DNA of 64,000 nt from Blastopirellula retiformator (GTDB taxonomy: Bacteria; Planctomycetota; Planctomycetia; Pirellulales; Pirellulaceae): NCBI RefSeq assembly GCF_007859755.1, contig NZ_SJPF01000003.1, positions 310,001 to 374,000 on the forward strand, in the 5' to 3' direction. The notes under the pieces were generated by a model. That model was given only the letters and a program-made list of their open reading frames with translations. It ran no database searches and had not been told where the DNA came from. Both the position numbers and the translations under genes were made by a program. Positions 9,096-16,975 of this stretch are shown here, one piece after another (the stretch's first letter is position 1; every line of letters begins with the position of its first letter).

Positions 9096-10148
9096 TCAAC
9101 TCGCGGTCGCAGACGTCTGCGAACCGCCAATTTGTCTTTGCAGCTCATCCAACACCGCCTGTTCGCGAACGATGGCTTGCATCAGTTGCGGGAACGGCAG
9201 CTGGCCCAGTTGAACCGCACGACGCACCAAAAAGGGCGCCGGGCTGTTCGGTTCGATTCGCTCCAGCAGATCGGCGGCCGCCGAAAGTTGCCGGTACAGT
9301 TCCTGGCGGCGAACGACGATGTCGCCCACGTCCCCGCCAGAACCAAAATTGCCCGTCGGCGAAGCGGCCGAGGTCGGCGCTTCGTTCGTCGGTTGTTCGT
9401 TTTGTGGGGCGGCGGGCCGCTTCGCCAGTTCGGCGCCCAACAGACGTTGGCACTCTTCCAGCGCCCGCTGCAGATTAAGCAGGGCCGTCGCATCGCAGCC
9501 CAGTTTCTCGTCAAGCAGCTTGGCGATCTCGCGGGCCGCTTCGTGCGAACGCTGCGCTTGGGTGTTGGCGTGCTCGACTTCGTCGCGAGTGGCGGCGGTT
9601 ATAATGCGCGACAGGCGAGCCTGGTCTTCTTGATTTTTCGATTGCTGCCACTGCAGCCAGTCGTAGGCGGTCAGTTGGCCCTGGCTGTTGGATAGCAGCG
9701 GCACGCGGCGAACGGTGCGCGGGAACAGCACGCCGCGATCTTCGTCATCCAATAGGTTGGCCAGCGGAGCGAGCCGCGCTTCGGAGCCGTTATCGAGCGG
9801 CGGGTTCAGCGAATCCCAGCGTTGATCGATCAGGTTTTTCAGCAGGTCGAGACCAGCGGCGATGCCGTCGATCCCTTCGGTGCGAGCCAGACCTTCGATT
9901 AGGTGGCCAACGACGCGCAGATCTTTGCTGTCGTGCAGAAGCGAATTACGGGCAAGATCGACAATACCGGCCCAATCGGCCTGCTTGAGGACTTCGGGCC
10001 GGGTGACGTCGTCATAGTCGTCGGCGTCTTCTTCGCGACGCAGTTCCCGAAATTGGTCGTGCAGACGGTGCGAATAGGCGTCCGGATCGCCGGCAGGACG
10101 ATCATCGGAGACGGGCGAAATCAGTTCGGCTACGTCTACTTCGGCCAT
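9096..10148 (-). CDS. tssA: Type VI secretion protein TssA
   Basis: TssA-type assembly protein that primes or caps the sheath/tube. The protein has 350 residues. The N-terminal 110 residues form the ImpA_N domain: a short ISPVSDDRPAGDPDAY motif (compare the usual 'P.sGddlrYd'), then DWAGIVDLARNSLLHDSKDLRVVGHLIEGLAR and GLDLLKNLIDQRWDSLNPPLD. The C-terminal half is helical and variable, as in other TssA classes. It is the first gene of the minus-strand unit. The start lacks a strong Shine-Dalgarno sequence, so the precise start is less certain. Confidence 0.9.
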   Translation of the reverse strand: MAEVDVAELISPVSDDRPAGDPDAYSHRLHDQFRELRREEDADDYDDVTRPEVLKQADWAGIVDLARNSLLHDSKDLRVVGHLIEGLARTEGIDGIAAGLDLLKNLIDQRWDSLNPPLDNGSEARLAPLANLLDDEDRGVLFPRTVRRVPLLSNSQGQLTAYDWLQWQQSKNQEDQARLSRIITAATRDEVEHANTQAQRSHEAAREIAKLLDEKLGCDATALLNLQRALEECQRLLGAELAKRPAAPQNEQPTNEAPTSAASPTGNFGSGGDVGDIVVRRQELYRQLSAAADLLERIEPNSPAPFLVRRAVQLGQLPFPQLMQAIVREQAVLDELQRQIGGSQTSATAS

Positions 10149-10620
10149 GTTCGCTGGAGGTTGTTATTGGTGAGGAAGGAGTCGCCGTAAGAAAGCGACT
10201 TCGTGTGGGGGCGTCGATCGCAGGCCCCTTAGCGGGTCGTCGATCGGATTCCGGAAAAGCTAGGTCAGAATTACGCGGAGGGCAAAAATCGCGAAATTTT
10301 TTCTCGTACCGGACGTGGCGGTTACTACGACCTATATTCCTACGAACCTACCCCAAAGCAGCGCACCCGCGATCTCGCCGATCTGTCGCCCGCGCTTGAC
10401 CGACGATACAGACCCACCGCAGCCGTAGCGTTCCGCTTGCGAGTTTGTCGCGACGCCTTGTGCGTCGCAGCGAGTCGCAGCAACGCTCGCGCCCCGTTGC
10501 AAACGGCGGATGCCGTCGCCGAAACCGGCTCCGCCGCTTGTAACGGACATATGGAATGGTCGTTCCCATCGCCGGACACGCCGCCCCCAACCCCTTACCC
10601 ACCTAGACGAGACGCACGCC
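10149..10620. promoter_or_regulatory. Divergent control region between tssA and tssL
   Basis: This 472-base gap separates the minus-strand tssA operon from the plus-strand tssL-tssM unit, so it must carry promoters for both. I see no convincing gene, sigma-54 site or operator; short frames in it lack family resemblance. Confidence 0.5.
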
Positions 10621-11250
10621 ATGCAATCTCCCCTGGCAGAAGACGTACGTGCCGTAGTCGACTACGGTCTCGATCTGCACCGTCGACTCGAGTCGCAGCA
10701 GAAGGTCGATGTCGAATACGAACAGGCGGTCTTGCTCGACTTGTTGCAACGAGATTCAATCGTCGCCGTTTCTAGCGTTCGCCGCGACGAGCAGCCTCTC
10801 AACTATCAATACGCCCTCTCCTGCTGGCTCGACGAGATCTTCACCGACTGCCCTCAGTCGACCGCCGCCTGGAATGAGCGAAAAATCGAAATGCACCTGT
10901 TTGGCGCCAACGATCGCGCCTGGCGATTCTGGCACGAAGCGGAATTAGCCCTGCGGCGCGGCGACAACGATCCGCTGGAAGTCTATTACTTGTGCGTCGC
11001 GCTCGGTTTTCGGGGCGAGATGCGATCGCAGCCAGAGAAGCTGAACTCATGGATCTCGCGGGCGCGCGTCGCGGTGGGCGACGTCGACGACCTGCAGGTA
11101 TCGCTGGAAGCGGAACTGCCGCCGTCGTGCGAAGCGCGGCCGCTGCGAGGCGAACGTCGCATGCAGACGATGATCGCCGCCGCTTGCGTCGTCGGCTTGA
11201 TCGCCGCTCCCTTTCTGACCTTCGTCGTCGTCGACTGGTTTGGCCGCTAA
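10621..11250 (+). CDS. tssL: Type VI secretion membrane protein TssL (DotU/IcmH-like)
   Basis: Inner-membrane partner of TssM. The protein has 210 residues from the ATG at 10621; an upstream in-frame ATG would add unrelated sequence. The cytoplasmic domain has the DotU pattern: NYQYALSCWLDEIFTDCP, then HLFGANDRAWRFWHEAELAL and PLEVYYLCVALGFRGEMR. The only membrane helix is at the C-terminus (about residues 182-205), as expected for a tail-anchored TssL. No peptidoglycan-binding (OmpA-like) extension is present. tssM follows after 24 bases. Confidence 0.9.
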   Translation: MQSPLAEDVRAVVDYGLDLHRRLESQQKVDVEYEQAVLLDLLQRDSIVAVSSVRRDEQPLNYQYALSCWLDEIFTDCPQSTAAWNERKIEMHLFGANDRAWRFWHEAELALRRGDNDPLEVYYLCVALGFRGEMRSQPEKLNSWISRARVAVGDVDDLQVSLEAELPPSCEARPLRGERRMQTMIAAACVVGLIAAPFLTFVVVDWFGR

Positions 11251-11274
11251 CCCTGTTATTTCGGAACGTACGCG

Positions 11275-12933
11275 ATGTTGATGAAGATTTTGAGTTCGAT
11301 GTGGAAGGGCCTGGCGAGTCTGGGCAACCTGATCACTGCTCCGGTCGCCGCGACGGCTCGCGCTCGAGGAACGGCCCGGCTGTTGCTTTGGCTGGTGCAC
11401 GGGTTGGCGATTGTCGGCATCCTGATCGGGCTCTGGTTCTTGAACGATTACCTGGAACTCGAAAAATCGGTCCGCTTTCCCTCGGCCTTCGTTCGCTCGA
11501 CCTGGCTGCCGCTGTTGTTCTTGCTGGGCTATGCGCTTGGTTGGCAGGTCTGGTGGATGATGCGGCTGATTCGCCAGCGAGTCAGCGTCTCCCCCTACCC
11601 CGATCTGGATCAGGCCTGGACCGAAGCGACCGAACAATTGATGCGCAACAGCGTGTCGCTCGAAAATGAACCGCTGTTTCTGGTGCTCGGACAAACGGCT
11701 GCCGGCGACGCCAACTTCTGCGGCTCGGCCGGGCTGTCGCTGACGCAACCGCCAACTCCCCGCGGCGCCGACGCACCTTTGCGCGTTTGGGCTGACGAAC
11801 GAGGCGTCTTCGTTTCGTTCCGCGGCGCCTCGCTGCTCGGACTGCAGGCGACGCGCTTGCAGGAAATGGCGCGAGCGGCGGAAGAAGCGAGTCCGATGGA
11901 AGTGATCGCGACCGGCGGCGAGCCTGCCAATGCTCCGGTTTACGCCGACTTTCTGAACGCCGAGCCGCGCGACGTCGCCGTGATGCCGACCAAGAAGCAA
12001 AAGGTGGAATCGACCGCCGCTTCGGCCGAATCGACGCTCGACGAGGCGGAGTCGAACCTGGCGCTCGCCTTTGCCGAGCCTTCGGCGGCCGCCAAAGTTC
12101 GGATCGCGCAGCGACCCGAAGTGAAGGCGACCGTTGAGATCTCCAAAGAAGAGGTCGACGAAGCGCTCGATCGGCTGGATTATGTCATTGACCTGATTCG
12201 CCATGCCCGGGCGCCCTATTGCACGCACAACGGCGTGATCGTGCTGGTCCCCGGCGATGCAACCGAAAACCTGGCGGTAGCGCAGCAAACGGCCGTCTTG
12301 ATGCAGCATGACCTACAACAAGTTCGCCAGGCGAGCGAAGTGGCTGGGCCGGTGACCGCGATCTTCTGCGACGCCGAGCAGATCGGCGGTTGCGACGAAC
12401 TTCTGCGTCGTTTTCCCGAAGAGCATCGCCGTCGTCGGTTTGGGGCCGAATTGCCGAACATCCCGGCGGCCGACTTCAGCAATATCAAAGAGATTTTGCG
12501 CCGCGGCGTGCAGTGGGTGAATCGCTCGCTGGCGTCAGCGCTCGCCTACCGCATTTTCGCCCAACGCGATTCGTTCCATGGCGATCAGCGCCGCGAGATC
12601 GAGAGCAACCGCATGCTGTACCAATTCGTCAGTTCGCTCGATCGGCGCAGCGATGCGATCTTGCGGATCTTGACCCGCGGGCTCTACCCAGAGCATCACG
12701 GCGACTGGATCCCGTCAGGCTGGTACCTGGCGGCGACCGGCAGCGATCCGCTGACCGAGCAAGGGTTTCTGCCGGGCGTGATGACGCTGGTGTTTGGTGC
12801 CCAGAATTACGTCAGCTGGACCGAAGACGCCCGGCGTCGCGATCGGATGCGGAACTGGTTGACGATCTTCGGTTACGCAGGCGTCGGCGTCGCGGTACTG
12901 ACGCTAGCGATCGTGGCGGTGACCCAGTTATAA
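11275..12933 (+). CDS. tssM: Short TssM-like protein (IcmF N-terminal part only)
   Basis: The protein has 552 residues; normal TssM has about 1100-1200. Two N-terminal membrane helices (about 36-56 and 77-97) are followed by an IcmF GTPase-like region: ENEPLFLVLGQTAAGD (130-145) stands where the P-loop should be but lacks GKT. HNGVIVLVPGDATENLAV (318-335) and the stretch ending RRRRFGAELP (385-394) match the usual 'NGviv...' to 'vwGf.fp' segment. GWYLAATGSDPLTEQGFLPG (482-501) resembles the 'GvYFTSg.QeG' segment just before the last helix. The protein ends with that helix (about 530-550), so the periplasmic domain that binds TssJ is absent. It follows tssL directly, which supports the assignment. 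Confidence 0.82.
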   Translation: MLMKILSSMWKGLASLGNLITAPVAATARARGTARLLLWLVHGLAIVGILIGLWFLNDYLELEKSVRFPSAFVRSTWLPLLFLLGYALGWQVWWMMRLIRQRVSVSPYPDLDQAWTEATEQLMRNSVSLENEPLFLVLGQTAAGDANFCGSAGLSLTQPPTPRGADAPLRVWADERGVFVSFRGASLLGLQATRLQEMARAAEEASPMEVIATGGEPANAPVYADFLNAEPRDVAVMPTKKQKVESTAASAESTLDEAESNLALAFAEPSAAAKVRIAQRPEVKATVEISKEEVDEALDRLDYVIDLIRHARAPYCTHNGVIVLVPGDATENLAVAQQTAVLMQHDLQQVRQASEVAGPVTAIFCDAEQIGGCDELLRRFPEEHRRRRFGAELPNIPAADFSNIKEILRRGVQWVNRSLASALAYRIFAQRDSFHGDQRREIESNRMLYQFVSSLDRRSDAILRILTRGLYPEHHGDWIPSGWYLAATGSDPLTEQGFLPGVMTLVFGAQNYVSWTEDARRRDRMRNWLTIFGYAGVGVAVLTLAIVAVTQL

Positions 12934-12956
12934 GCAAGCGGCCCAGGCAAGAAATG

Positions 12957-12990
12957 AAAAAGCCGCCGACAGTGATGTCGGCGGCTTTTT
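12957..12990. terminator. Bidirectional terminator between tssM and trigger factor
   Basis: A perfect 15-bp stem with a GTGA loop begins with A5 and ends with T5, so it gives a GC-rich hairpin plus a T-run in both directions. It serves convergent genes on both sides. Confidence 0.92.
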
Positions 12991-13014
12991 TTGTTTCGTA
13001 GAAAGCAGGAACGC

Positions 13015-14487
13015 TTACGCGTCTTCGCCTTCTTCCTCTTGAGCGTCCGGAATTCCGCCTTCGGCCGGGGCGCCGGAGATGGCGAATTCGACCGGAGCGA
13101 CGCTGGCCGGAGCGTCGGCGTCGGCCGGCACTTCCGTGAACTTCGCTTCGCCCGAGATCAGTTCGATCACTTTGCGTTCGATGATCTGGTTGCGAAGCGT
13201 GTCCATCAGGCCTTGCTTCTCAAGGTAAGCGCGAACGCTACGGGGCGACTGATTACGCTGAGCGGCAATCTGCATGATCTCCCGTTCGTAATCGGCCGGA
13301 GCGTCTTCGACCGATTCCTCTTCGGCGATCCGTTCCAGAATGAAGTGTTCCTTCAGGGCCTTTTCGGTCGACTGCAGGCTGTTCTGGCGAAGCGTGTTTT
13401 CGTAACCGCGGATCATTTCGTCGTCGAAGCCGTACGAACGAAGTTCGAGGATGGCGCGTTCGACTTCGCGGTTCGCCTGACGACGAAGCAGCGCCGGCGG
13501 CAGATCCCACTCGGCGTCCTTGGTCAGCTGCTCGGTGATCGCGCCACGCAGCGACTTTTCCTGATGCAGGCTGAACTGGCGTTCCATGTCGGCTTTGACG
13601 ACGTCGCGAAGATCTCCTTCGCTATCGAAGTTGCCGATCTTCTTCAGGAACTCGGCGTCCATCTCGGGAAGTTCCAAACGCTTGACTTCCAGGACTTCGA
13701 CCTCGAGATCGAGTTCTTTGCCCTTCAGCTCTTCGTTGTCGACTTCGTCGCTGACGGTCGCCTTGCCGGTCTTCTTGTCGCCTGCCTTGGCGCCGGTGAG
13801 GGCTTCGCCGAAGCCTTCCCAGTTGGCGTCTTGGAAGCTGAGCGTGTCACGCAGGCGAACGCTGACTTCTTCGGCGCTGGCGATTTCTTTGCCGTCCAGC
13901 TTGCTGACGATGTTCAGCGTCAGGTAATCGTCGGCTTGAGCCGGGCCTTCGACCGGGGCGACTTCGCTGTATCGCTCCAGCACCTTGGCCAGATGCTTGT
14001 CGATGTCTTCCTTCTCGAACGACTTGATCGGCTTGTCCAGGTCCAGACCTTTCCACTTGGGAAGATCGAACTCGGGACGAACTTCGATGTCGAATTCGAA
14101 GGTCAGCGGGCTGCCGTCTTCGGGCAGTTCGACGGCGTCGAACTTGAAGTCGGGTTCGCTGATCGCCGAGAAGTTTTGCTCGTCGCTGGCCTGGGCCATG
14201 CTGTCCATGAGCAACGAACCCTTGACCTGGTTAGCGACTTCCTTGCGGAAACGCTTTTCGACCAGCTTACGCGGAGCGTGACCCGGGCGGAAACCGGGAA
14301 CGGCCGCCGTCGGGGCCATGTCGTCAAACGCCTTGTCGAAGTAGCGTTCGACGTCGTCGTTGGCGACGGTCACCGTCACGTGACGTTGGCAGGAGCTGGG
14401 GCTTTCGACCTTCACTTCCAGCGACAGTTTTTTCGGCTCTTCGGTTTGCTCGGCTTCGACCGCCGTGGTTTCATCCGGTGACGTCAT
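13015..14487 (-). CDS. tig: Trigger factor, ribosome-associated chaperone and prolyl isomerase
   Basis: Binds ribosomal protein L23 and nascent chains. From the ATG at 14487 it has 490 residues; a TTG start five codons upstream (14502) is possible. The ribosome-binding motif GFRPGHAPRKLVEKRF follows the N-terminal domain. The central FKBP-like domain begins around QADDYLTLNIVSKLDGKE and the C-terminal helical domain contains the ...LRRQANREVERAILEL region. The acidic tail (DAQEEEGEDA) extends beyond many relatives. It is monocistronic by position, with the bidirectional terminator immediately downstream. Confidence 0.93.
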   Translation of the reverse strand: MTSPDETTAVEAEQTEEPKKLSLEVKVESPSSCQRHVTVTVANDDVERYFDKAFDDMAPTAAVPGFRPGHAPRKLVEKRFRKEVANQVKGSLLMDSMAQASDEQNFSAISEPDFKFDAVELPEDGSPLTFEFDIEVRPEFDLPKWKGLDLDKPIKSFEKEDIDKHLAKVLERYSEVAPVEGPAQADDYLTLNIVSKLDGKEIASAEEVSVRLRDTLSFQDANWEGFGEALTGAKAGDKKTGKATVSDEVDNEELKGKELDLEVEVLEVKRLELPEMDAEFLKKIGNFDSEGDLRDVVKADMERQFSLHQEKSLRGAITEQLTKDAEWDLPPALLRRQANREVERAILELRSYGFDDEMIRGYENTLRQNSLQSTEKALKEHFILERIAEEESVEDAPADYEREIMQIAAQRNQSPRSVRAYLEKQGLMDTLRNQIIERKVIELISGEAKFTEVPADADAPASVAPVEFAISGAPAEGGIPDAQEEEGEDA

Positions 14488-14684
14488 CTGAATGCTTGCC
14501 AATTACTGAGGTAGGGTATTTGGTTGTACGAAGAAGACCCGCTCGAAGCGACAGCGGCTTGCGACGCTGAGAATTGCGGATCGCCGAGCGCCGGACAAGG
14601 TTCCTATCCAAGAGAAGCGATGATCGAAACGCTTCCGCTGCGGCTGCTTAGAGTCCTGAGCCCGGAAATCGCCGAGCGAATTTG

Positions 14685-14763
<79 letters not shown>

Positions 14764-15015
14764 ACAAACGACCCGCCTCAATCAGCGGAAACAACGGATT
14801 ATACGCCATCAGGACGATGAATCAACCGCCCTGCAAGCCTCTCCGCTGGGATTTCTCCCTCCTGAACAGAAGTTGCCCTTAAAAGGGCTGCATCTCCTGC
14901 AGGAATCACGAATTATGCCGGCCTCCCGCGGACCTGTCAACCGGGGCCGCAGCGGAGTTTTACCGGCAATTTCCGGCGCCGTCACTGCTATCGCGACGGC
15001 CGACAAAACGCACAA

Positions 15016-15045
15016 AGCCGGCACATGTCGAAACATGTGCCGGCT
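15016..15045 (-). terminator. 13-bp hairpin with UUCG-type loop
   Basis: AGCCGGCACATGT (15016-15028) pairs perfectly with 15033-15045. Read on the minus strand the loop is TTCG and the stem is followed by TTTGTGCGTTTTG, which fits a terminator for a minus-strand transcript. It lies well beyond the terminator of the nearest gene, so its transcript is unclear. Confidence 0.55.
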
Positions 15046-15387
15046 CCGCGGAGGGATACTTTGCCCGACGTTACGCGACGGGCGTTAGCAGCCCGTTGAG
15101 AAAATCAAAGGACTGTTAGGAGGCTTGTTCGATTAACTCGCCGACGTCGATGCAGGTCAACGCCGACCAGCGCGGCCGCAACCAGCCAGAACGATACAGA
15201 TGGAGGAAAACCGCTCTAGAGGCAAGGTGCGCGCCACACTCGGGGAAATTGCGAAACTGTCCGGAAAACCTCAAGTCTTGCGGGGGTTTGCGCGCAGAAA
15301 CATTCTTCGATCAACGCTAGCGAATCGGTCGCTCTGATCGTCGGAGCATCGCGCTGGCCGGAATGGAGTCAGACTTGCGCAAACGAA

Positions 15388-15415
15388 GAAAGGGGACTCA
15401 AATGCATCCCCTTTC
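15388..15415 (-). terminator. Terminator of the GNAT-like gene
   Basis: A 9-bp stem GAAAGGGGA/TCCCCTTTC with a 10-base loop is followed on the minus strand by a T-rich tail (TTCGTTTG). It lies 38 bases after the stop of the gene at 15453-16601. Confidence 0.75.
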
Positions 15416-15452
15416 TCTATTTTGAGTTCAATCGACGACGACGCCGAGCGAC

Positions 15453-16601
15453 CTATTTCTTTTCTTCTTGGACCGGTTCGGTCGGGGCGTAATCGTAGAT
15501 CCGATACGACTTCACCTTCTTCGCGTTGCCGCGCTCCAGCGTGGCTCGCGAAAGATGATTGCTTTCCAGCACCCACGAGAATTCGGCTTCTTCCATGCCC
15601 CATTTCAGACCATCCGGAATCAGGCGTTCCAAGAGCACCAGGCCAATGCCCCATCGCTGAAACTCGGGCAAGACGTTGGTGCTGATCAAGCGAACCCGCT
15701 TCAAGCTTTTCTTGCCCCACAGCAGACGCAAGAAGCCGAACGGGAAGAGGCGGCCGTCGATTTTCTTGATGATCGGGTTGTAGTCGAGCAGGCCGAAGAC
15801 GGCGCCGACCGGTCGCCCTTCAATCTCGCAGACGGTCGTCAGCTCCGGCACCAGCAGGTGTTTCAAACCGGCCGCCATATGATCGATCTCGGCGCTCGAC
15901 ATCGGCACGAAGCCCCAAGTCGCCACCAGCGACTTGTTGTAGATGTCGAGGAACATCCGGATCTCTTGCTTGAAGTTCTTCCGGTCGATCGGCCGCAACA
16001 CCGGATTGAAACGTCGCTTGGCTTCGTCGACGACGAACTTCAGCTTGGGGTCGAGCGTCTCCAGCATGCTGAGATCACCCCAGAAGGCGAACAAGTCCTC
16101 CGTCTTGCGGAAGCCGTACCCTTCGATCAGGTCGGGGTAGTACGGATGGTTGTAGGTCATCATGAAGGTCGGCATCGAATCGAAGCCGTCGATCAGCAGT
16201 CCGCACTCGTGGTTCAGCGAAGGGTTGGTCGGTCCGCGAACCAGCAGAATGTCATGCTCTTTGAGCCACGCGCGAGCGGCGTCAAACAAGGCGTTTGCGA
16301 CTTCCTGCTCGTTGACCGATTCGAAAAAGCCGAAGAAGCCGCGTCGCTCTTTGTAACGCTCGATGTGCCCGTTATTGATGATCGCCGCGACGCGTCCAAC
16401 CGGTTTGCCATCCCGCAGCGCCAAGAAGCATTGGATCTCGTTGTGTTCATAAAACGGGTCGGGATCGAAGTTCAGCATTTCCTTTTGCGTCTGCCGCAGC
16501 GGCGGCACCCAGTTGGGGTCCCCTCGATAGAGGTCCCATGCGAGTTGCATGAATTGCTTCTGCTGGCGTCGCGTTACGACTGGTTCGACGGTGAGCGGCA
16601 T
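15453..16601 (-). CDS. Large GNAT-superfamily protein (YghO-like)
   Basis: The 382-residue cytoplasmic protein belongs to the conserved group containing E. coli YghO, whose substrate I do not know. It begins PLTVEPVVTRRQQKQFMQLAWDLYRGDPNWVPPLR and has a central RGPTNPSLNHECGLLIDGFDSMP signature (given here in parts: RGPTNPSLNHECG, LLIDGFDSMP at about residues 122-144). The C-terminal half carries the acetyltransferase-like core (VRLISTNVLPEFQRWGIGLVLLERL would be the acyl-CoA-binding loop region; key part is QRWGIG). It is followed by a clear terminator and appears monocistronic. Confidence 0.8.
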   Translation of the reverse strand: MPLTVEPVVTRRQQKQFMQLAWDLYRGDPNWVPPLRQTQKEMLNFDPDPFYEHNEIQCFLALRDGKPVGRVAAIINNGHIERYKERRGFFGFFESVNEQEVANALFDAARAWLKEHDILLVRGPTNPSLNHECGLLIDGFDSMPTFMMTYNHPYYPDLIEGYGFRKTEDLFAFWGDLSMLETLDPKLKFVVDEAKRRFNPVLRPIDRKNFKQEIRMFLDIYNKSLVATWGFVPMSSAEIDHMAAGLKHLLVPELTTVCEIEGRPVGAVFGLLDYNPIIKKIDGRLFPFGFLRLLWGKKSLKRVRLISTNVLPEFQRWGIGLVLLERLIPDGLKWGMEEAEFSWVLESNHLSRATLERGNAKKVKSYRIYDYAPTEPVQEEKK

Positions 16602-16840
16602 ACTATTTTTTCCGGTGCGACGGAGTCGATAATGGAGAACGACAGAACGAGGTGAAGGCGGATAGAGTCGACGCGTCGTATCTTCTCGGAATGTGATTCA
16701 CGCGTCGAGCGGCCTCACCTAAGATTATCGGTTGACTTTCCCGCGACGATTCCAGCCGACTCGCTAATTTTTCGCTTGCAAGTCATATGCAATAAACTTT
16801 ATAAAACATCGATTGATTACGAAACAGCCGCTGACTCACT

Positions 16841-16872
16841 TAGCAGTCCGTTGATTTTTCAACAGGCAGTTA
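16841..16872. mobile_element. 28-bp remnant of the 151-bp TA-flanked element
   Basis: Bases 16843-16870 equal the first 16 bases of the 151-bp element joined to its last 12 bases, with one difference from the 59.4-kb copy. TA flanks it on both sides (16841-16842, 16871-16872). The join lies in a T-run shared by both ends, so an internal deletion of a full copy is the simplest origin. Confidence 0.75.
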
Positions 16873-16888
16873 GTCATCGCTACGTATC

Positions 16889-16955
16889 CTTGGTCGCTTG
16901 CGACCGAGAGGCCCTCACAGACTCTGCCCCGTTTGTGGGGGCTTTTTCTTTTCTT
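16889..16955 (+). terminator. Orphan plus-strand double hairpin with T-run
   Basis: The first hairpin is CTTGGTCG/CGACCGAG with loop CTTG (16889-16908). The second is GCCCC/GGGGC (16926-16942), followed by CTTTTTCTTTTCTT-type sequence. No plus-strand gene precedes it within this gap, so it may end a small untranslated RNA or be a leftover. Confidence 0.45.
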
Positions 16956-16975
16956 GGCCCTGCTTCAGCGTGGTG

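Larger units (their letters stand above)
14764..15452. other. Non-coding stretch with hairpins, no supported gene
   Basis: About 690 bases between the tRNA and the next minus-strand gene. Short frames on both strands have no family resemblance. It contains two hairpins described separately (15016-15045 and 15388-15415) and a small one, GCCCTTAAAAGGGC, near 14875. Confidence 0.55.
16602..16975. other. Intergenic stretch with a remnant repeat and an orphan terminator
   Basis: 374 bases between the GNAT-like gene (its promoter side) and the end of the exporter operon. AT-rich sequence at 16765-16830 is the likely promoter area for the minus-strand GNAT-like gene. It also holds the 28-bp element remnant (16843-16870) and a plus-strand terminator-like structure (16889-16955). 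No gene is supported. Confidence 0.55.

Noticed and set aside
12991-14481. 496-codon plus-strand frame opposite trigger factor
   Set aside because: Antisense shadow; the minus strand has a complete trigger factor with conserved motifs.
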